Notes under the pieces: model-generated
Told to the model about the DNA's origin: nothing
The model's input: the letters and a program-made list of their open reading frames with translations, nothing else
Databases searched by the model: none
Part shown: one piece after another, positions 50,742 through 52,694 of the stretch
How the letters are laid out: each line of letters begins with the position of its first letter
How positions within the stretch are numbered: the stretch's first letter is position 1
Made by a program: the position numbers and the translations under genes
Assembly (NCBI GenBank): GCA_002070275.1
Contig: MWCY01000020.1
Coordinates: 1-52,694, forward strand
From: Candidatus Hydrogenedentes bacterium ADurb.Bin170
GTDB lineage: Bacteria; Hydrogenedentota; Hydrogenedentia; Hydrogenedentales; CAITNO01
Direction: 5' to 3'
Length of the DNA stretch: 52,694 nucleotides

Positions 50742-51983
50742 ATGAATATGCTTCGCCGTCTTCTGATCAACAGCCTGCTTGTGCTGTTTTCGCTTACCCT
50801 GACCGTGCTAGCCGTCCTCGGCGCAGACCGGCTGCTTGGCATTCTGAAAGCGCCGCCTGATCTGCCCAAGTGGGTGGAGCTGAACTTTCCGGCGGGAGAT
50901 GAACAGCACTACAGCACCTCAGAATTCAGTTATGATGTGTATATCAACAGCCTCGGACTCCGCGACCGGGAATTGCCCAGGGAACGGGGGAAAGCCTTTC
51001 GGATTGCCGCTATCGGCGATTCCTATACCTACGGCTGGGGCGTGAATATAGAAGATTGCTGGACGAGTCTGCTGAACGAGCATTTTCGGGAAGCAGGGGA
51101 GACTGTGGAAGTGATCAACCTCGGCAAGCCCGGGCAGGGACCGCCGGAGTATGCCGCACTGGCGGAAAAAGCCATTCCGCTGCTGCGCCCCGATCTGGTG
51201 CTGGTTTGCATGCTTCAGGGCAATGATATCAGGGGAGTGGGACCGGAGCCCGATGCGCTTCCGGCGCCGGATTTTTATGAAAGGGTACGTCGCTGCTTCC
51301 CCAATACGACACGGCTGGTGCGTGATTTGCAGCGGGAGCGGGAGTATACGGGCCGCAGCCACCTTGCCATGCCTCCCGGACGGAGCACAGCGGAAGATAA
51401 CCGCCGCTGGATGGCAAATACGGCGCATGAAATTTATGAAAAATACAGCGATGAAGAAAAAGCGCGCTTCGATTCTTTTGAAGAGCCCGTGCGCACTGCT
51501 TTCATGCAGGGCGATCTTAATGCTTATATGGTCAATCTGTCCGTGCTGAATCCGGATTTCTATATTATGACCATGGATCTGGAGGACGCCTGGACTGAAA
51601 CCTGTATCAGCCGGGCTGCACACGCATTATCACGCATACGGAAAGTTGCCGAAGACTACGGTGCCCGTACAGTGGTCGTTGCCATGCCCGAAGGACCTTA
51701 TGTAAATCGTGCGGCACTGGAAGGCATGCGGCGTATCGGGCATAACATGCCTGAGTGGCTTCTGCAGACGGATGCCATGGACAAAACGATTGAGACTGCA
51801 GCAACACGGGCAGGGCTGCCCTGTTACAAAGTGACCGATGCGTTCCGTAAAGAAATAGATCGGTCCGATCTTTATTTTCCGCTGGACGGACACCCCACCG
51901 CCGCCGGGCATCTTCTTTTTAAAGAAGCCTTTCTTCCTGCCCTGGAAAAACTTATTGCCGGACAGAAAAAAGGCGGACAATAA
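50742..51983 (+). CDS. Membrane-anchored SGNH/GDSL hydrolase
   Basis: 413 residues with an N-terminal membrane segment (about 8-28). SGNH blocks: IGDSYTYGWG (Ser), NLGKPGQGPPEY (Gly), MLQGNDI (Asn) and LDGHPTAAGH (Asp-His). A region of about 120 residues inserted between blocks III and V is not recognised. Members of this group act as O-acetylesterases or lipases on exported polymers. It probably shares a transcript with the upstream sialidase-like/SGNH gene. Confidence 0.88.
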   Translation: MNMLRRLLINSLLVLFSLTLTVLAVLGADRLLGILKAPPDLPKWVELNFPAGDEQHYSTSEFSYDVYINSLGLRDRELPRERGKAFRIAAIGDSYTYGWGVNIEDCWTSLLNEHFREAGETVEVINLGKPGQGPPEYAALAEKAIPLLRPDLVLVCMLQGNDIRGVGPEPDALPAPDFYERVRRCFPNTTRLVRDLQREREYTGRSHLAMPPGRSTAEDNRRWMANTAHEIYEKYSDEEKARFDSFEEPVRTAFMQGDLNAYMVNLSVLNPDFYIMTMDLEDAWTETCISRAAHALSRIRKVAEDYGARTVVVAMPEGPYVNRAALEGMRRIGHNMPEWLLQTDAMDKTIETAATRAGLPCYKVTDAFRKEIDRSDLYFPLDGHPTAAGHLLFKEAFLPALEKLIAGQKKGGQ

Positions 51984-52134
51984 AGCATAGCCTGCGGCGC
52001 GGGGCAGAAACGGCTGTGTCTGACTCCGGAAACTGAGCGCAAAGTGCGGCGAGAACGATTCCAGGTTCTGCAGGATTTCTCCCGGCACAGTCAGAGCTTC
52101 CTGATGCGCCAGATAACGACAGGGGGCGGACAAC

Positions 52135-52175
52135 AAAAAAATACCGGTACTGCCTGTTGCGGCAGTACCGGTATT
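52135..52175 (-). terminator. Strong terminator of the reverse-strand surface-protein gene
   Basis: A perfect 15-bp stem with a 6-base loop; on the reverse strand it is followed by a run of at least six T. It lies 24 bases beyond the stop codon at 52200. The other direction has no T-tract. Confidence 0.93.
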
Positions 52176-52199
52176 GCATTCAGAACCGGAAATAGGGGA

Positions 52200-52694
52200 T
52201 CAGATTTTCTTGCGCAGGGCGCTGCCTGCAAGAAGTGTGCTCAGGCACAGACCCAGAAGCAGCCAGTCACCCAGCAAGGCTTTTGTCGATGTCCGCAGAT
52301 CTTTGGATTTGCAGCCGCAGCCTGATCCGGTGTTGCTGTCTTCACCTTCGATCACAGATTCGCCTTCGGTCACGGGCTCCCCTTCGATTACGGGTTCACC
52401 TTCGATTACGGGTTCACCTTCGACCGGCGTCTCACCTTCAACCGGCGTCTCACCTTCGACAGGAGTTTCGCCTTCGACCGGTGTCTCGCCTTCAACCGGT
52501 GTCTCTCCTTCAACCGGTGTCTCACCTTCGACGGGCGTCTCGCCTTCTATGGTGGAGTCATCGGCGATAGGAGCAACCTTGCGAAGCCAGGGATAGCCGT
52601 TATTACGGTTCGCCCGCGCGATAATCCAGATTGTGTCAAAGTCCCATCCTTCATAGCAGGACGGATCATAAGGGTAGGTCATTTCTGCAGTGGT
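52200..52694 (-). CDS. C-terminal end of a surface protein with VEGE repeats and a Cys-Gly-Cys membrane anchor (5' part outside the window)
   Basis: The frame is open through the window edge, so this is the last 164 residues of a longer protein. The visible start (TTAEMTYPYDPSCYEGWDF and GYPWLR) looks like the end of a GLUG-motif repeat, a known beta-structured element of surface proteins. Then come seven PVEGET hexapeptides and four diverged units (PVIEGE, PVTEGE, SVIEGE). The tail has GCGCKSK, a hydrophobic span (about 20 residues) and a final RKK. This repeat-Cys-helix-basic arrangement is typical of proteins in Hydrogenedentota and resembles a C-terminal sorting or anchoring signal; the enzyme that would process it is not known here. 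Confidence 0.82.
   Translation of the reverse strand, partial: TTAEMTYPYDPSCYEGWDFDTIWIIARANRNNGYPWLRKVAPIADDSTIEGETPVEGETPVEGETPVEGETPVEGETPVEGETPVEGETPVEGEPVIEGEPVIEGEPVTEGESVIEGEDSNTGSGCGCKSKDLRTSTKALLGDWLLLGLCLSTLLAGSALRKKI
52353..52549. repeat. 18-bp tandem repeat coding for PVEGET
   Basis: Seven 18-base units (about 52415-52540) with mostly third-base differences, flanked by four shorter or diverged units. Base changes between copies keep the peptide, suggesting selection on the protein. Confidence 0.88.

Noticed and set aside
52353-52549. Possible CRISPR or satellite at the 18-bp repeats
   Set aside because: Coding PVEGET repeats with silent changes and no spacers.

Overview
The window looks like one chromosomal stretch of a Gram-negative-type, probably anaerobic bacterium. 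Phylum-level clues are inferred, not searched. They are: a DUF1559 prepilin-type protein with a late H/DG motif; giant glycine-rich and PKD-domain surface proteins; a protein tail made of VEGE repeats ending in a Cys-Gly-Cys plus membrane anchor; and several secreted hydrolases. This mix is typical of Candidatus Hydrogenedentota and neighbouring PVC-like lineages, and that is my best guess (moderate confidence). Two ferredoxin-type 2-oxoacid oxidoreductases (IorAB and pyruvate:ferredoxin oxidoreductase) fit fermentative metabolism, while menB implies naphthoquinone (menaquinone) synthesis. I saw no transposase, phage gene, integron or CRISPR array.

Layout: 1-4.7 kb holds the 3' end of a giant Gly-rich/PKD surface protein. 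4.7-5.8 kb is a reverse-strand pseudopilin. 6.1-8.2 kb is iorAB. 8.3-11.2 kb is mutL-miaA, followed by reverse-strand DUF486 and beta-helix genes. 13.2-14.4 kb is scpA and a YraN-like gene. 14.5-18.0 kb carries an exported lytic transglycosylase and a ceramidase-like hydrolase. 18.2-20.7 kb is a hybrid sensor kinase, followed by a lipoprotein and menB. 23.0-26.4 kb is trpCFBA. Then come radC, psd-pssA (phosphatidylethanolamine synthesis), nifJ and a DHODH-like gene. 34-36 kb has a beta-lactamase-fold protein and a Ser-rich repeat protein. 36.3-40.7 kb has a BFN-domain protein, a HAD phosphatase, guaB and an unusual guaA. 41-45 kb has tRNA-Gly, tRNA-Lys and tRNA-Leu followed by tig-clpP-clpX. 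45.1-48.5 kb is a reverse-strand block (EEP phosphatase, nitroreductase, coiled-coil protein, HAD hydrolase). 48.6-52.0 kb has a sialidase-like/SGNH fusion and a second SGNH hydrolase. The window ends inside a second surface protein on the reverse strand.

Many neighbours overlap by a few bases (mutL/miaA, scpA/yraN, trpC/trpF, trpF/trpB, psd/pssA, tig/clpP), which indicates translationally coupled operons. Strong intrinsic terminators and sigma70-type promoters can be seen, including a perfect TTGACA-N17-TATAAT before clpX.

The observations most worth a second look are: (1) a GMP synthetase whose glutamine amidotransferase domain has collapsed to about 120 residues and lost the nucleophile region; (2) an IorA subunit without the usual C-terminal ferredoxin domain; (3) a structured, attenuator-like leader before the pyruvate:ferredoxin oxidoreductase gene; (4) the modular Gly-rich/PKD protein and two different C-terminal anchor types; (5) a sialidase-like/SGNH fusion next to a second SGNH enzyme. 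All functions come from reading motifs by eye; no database search was possible.
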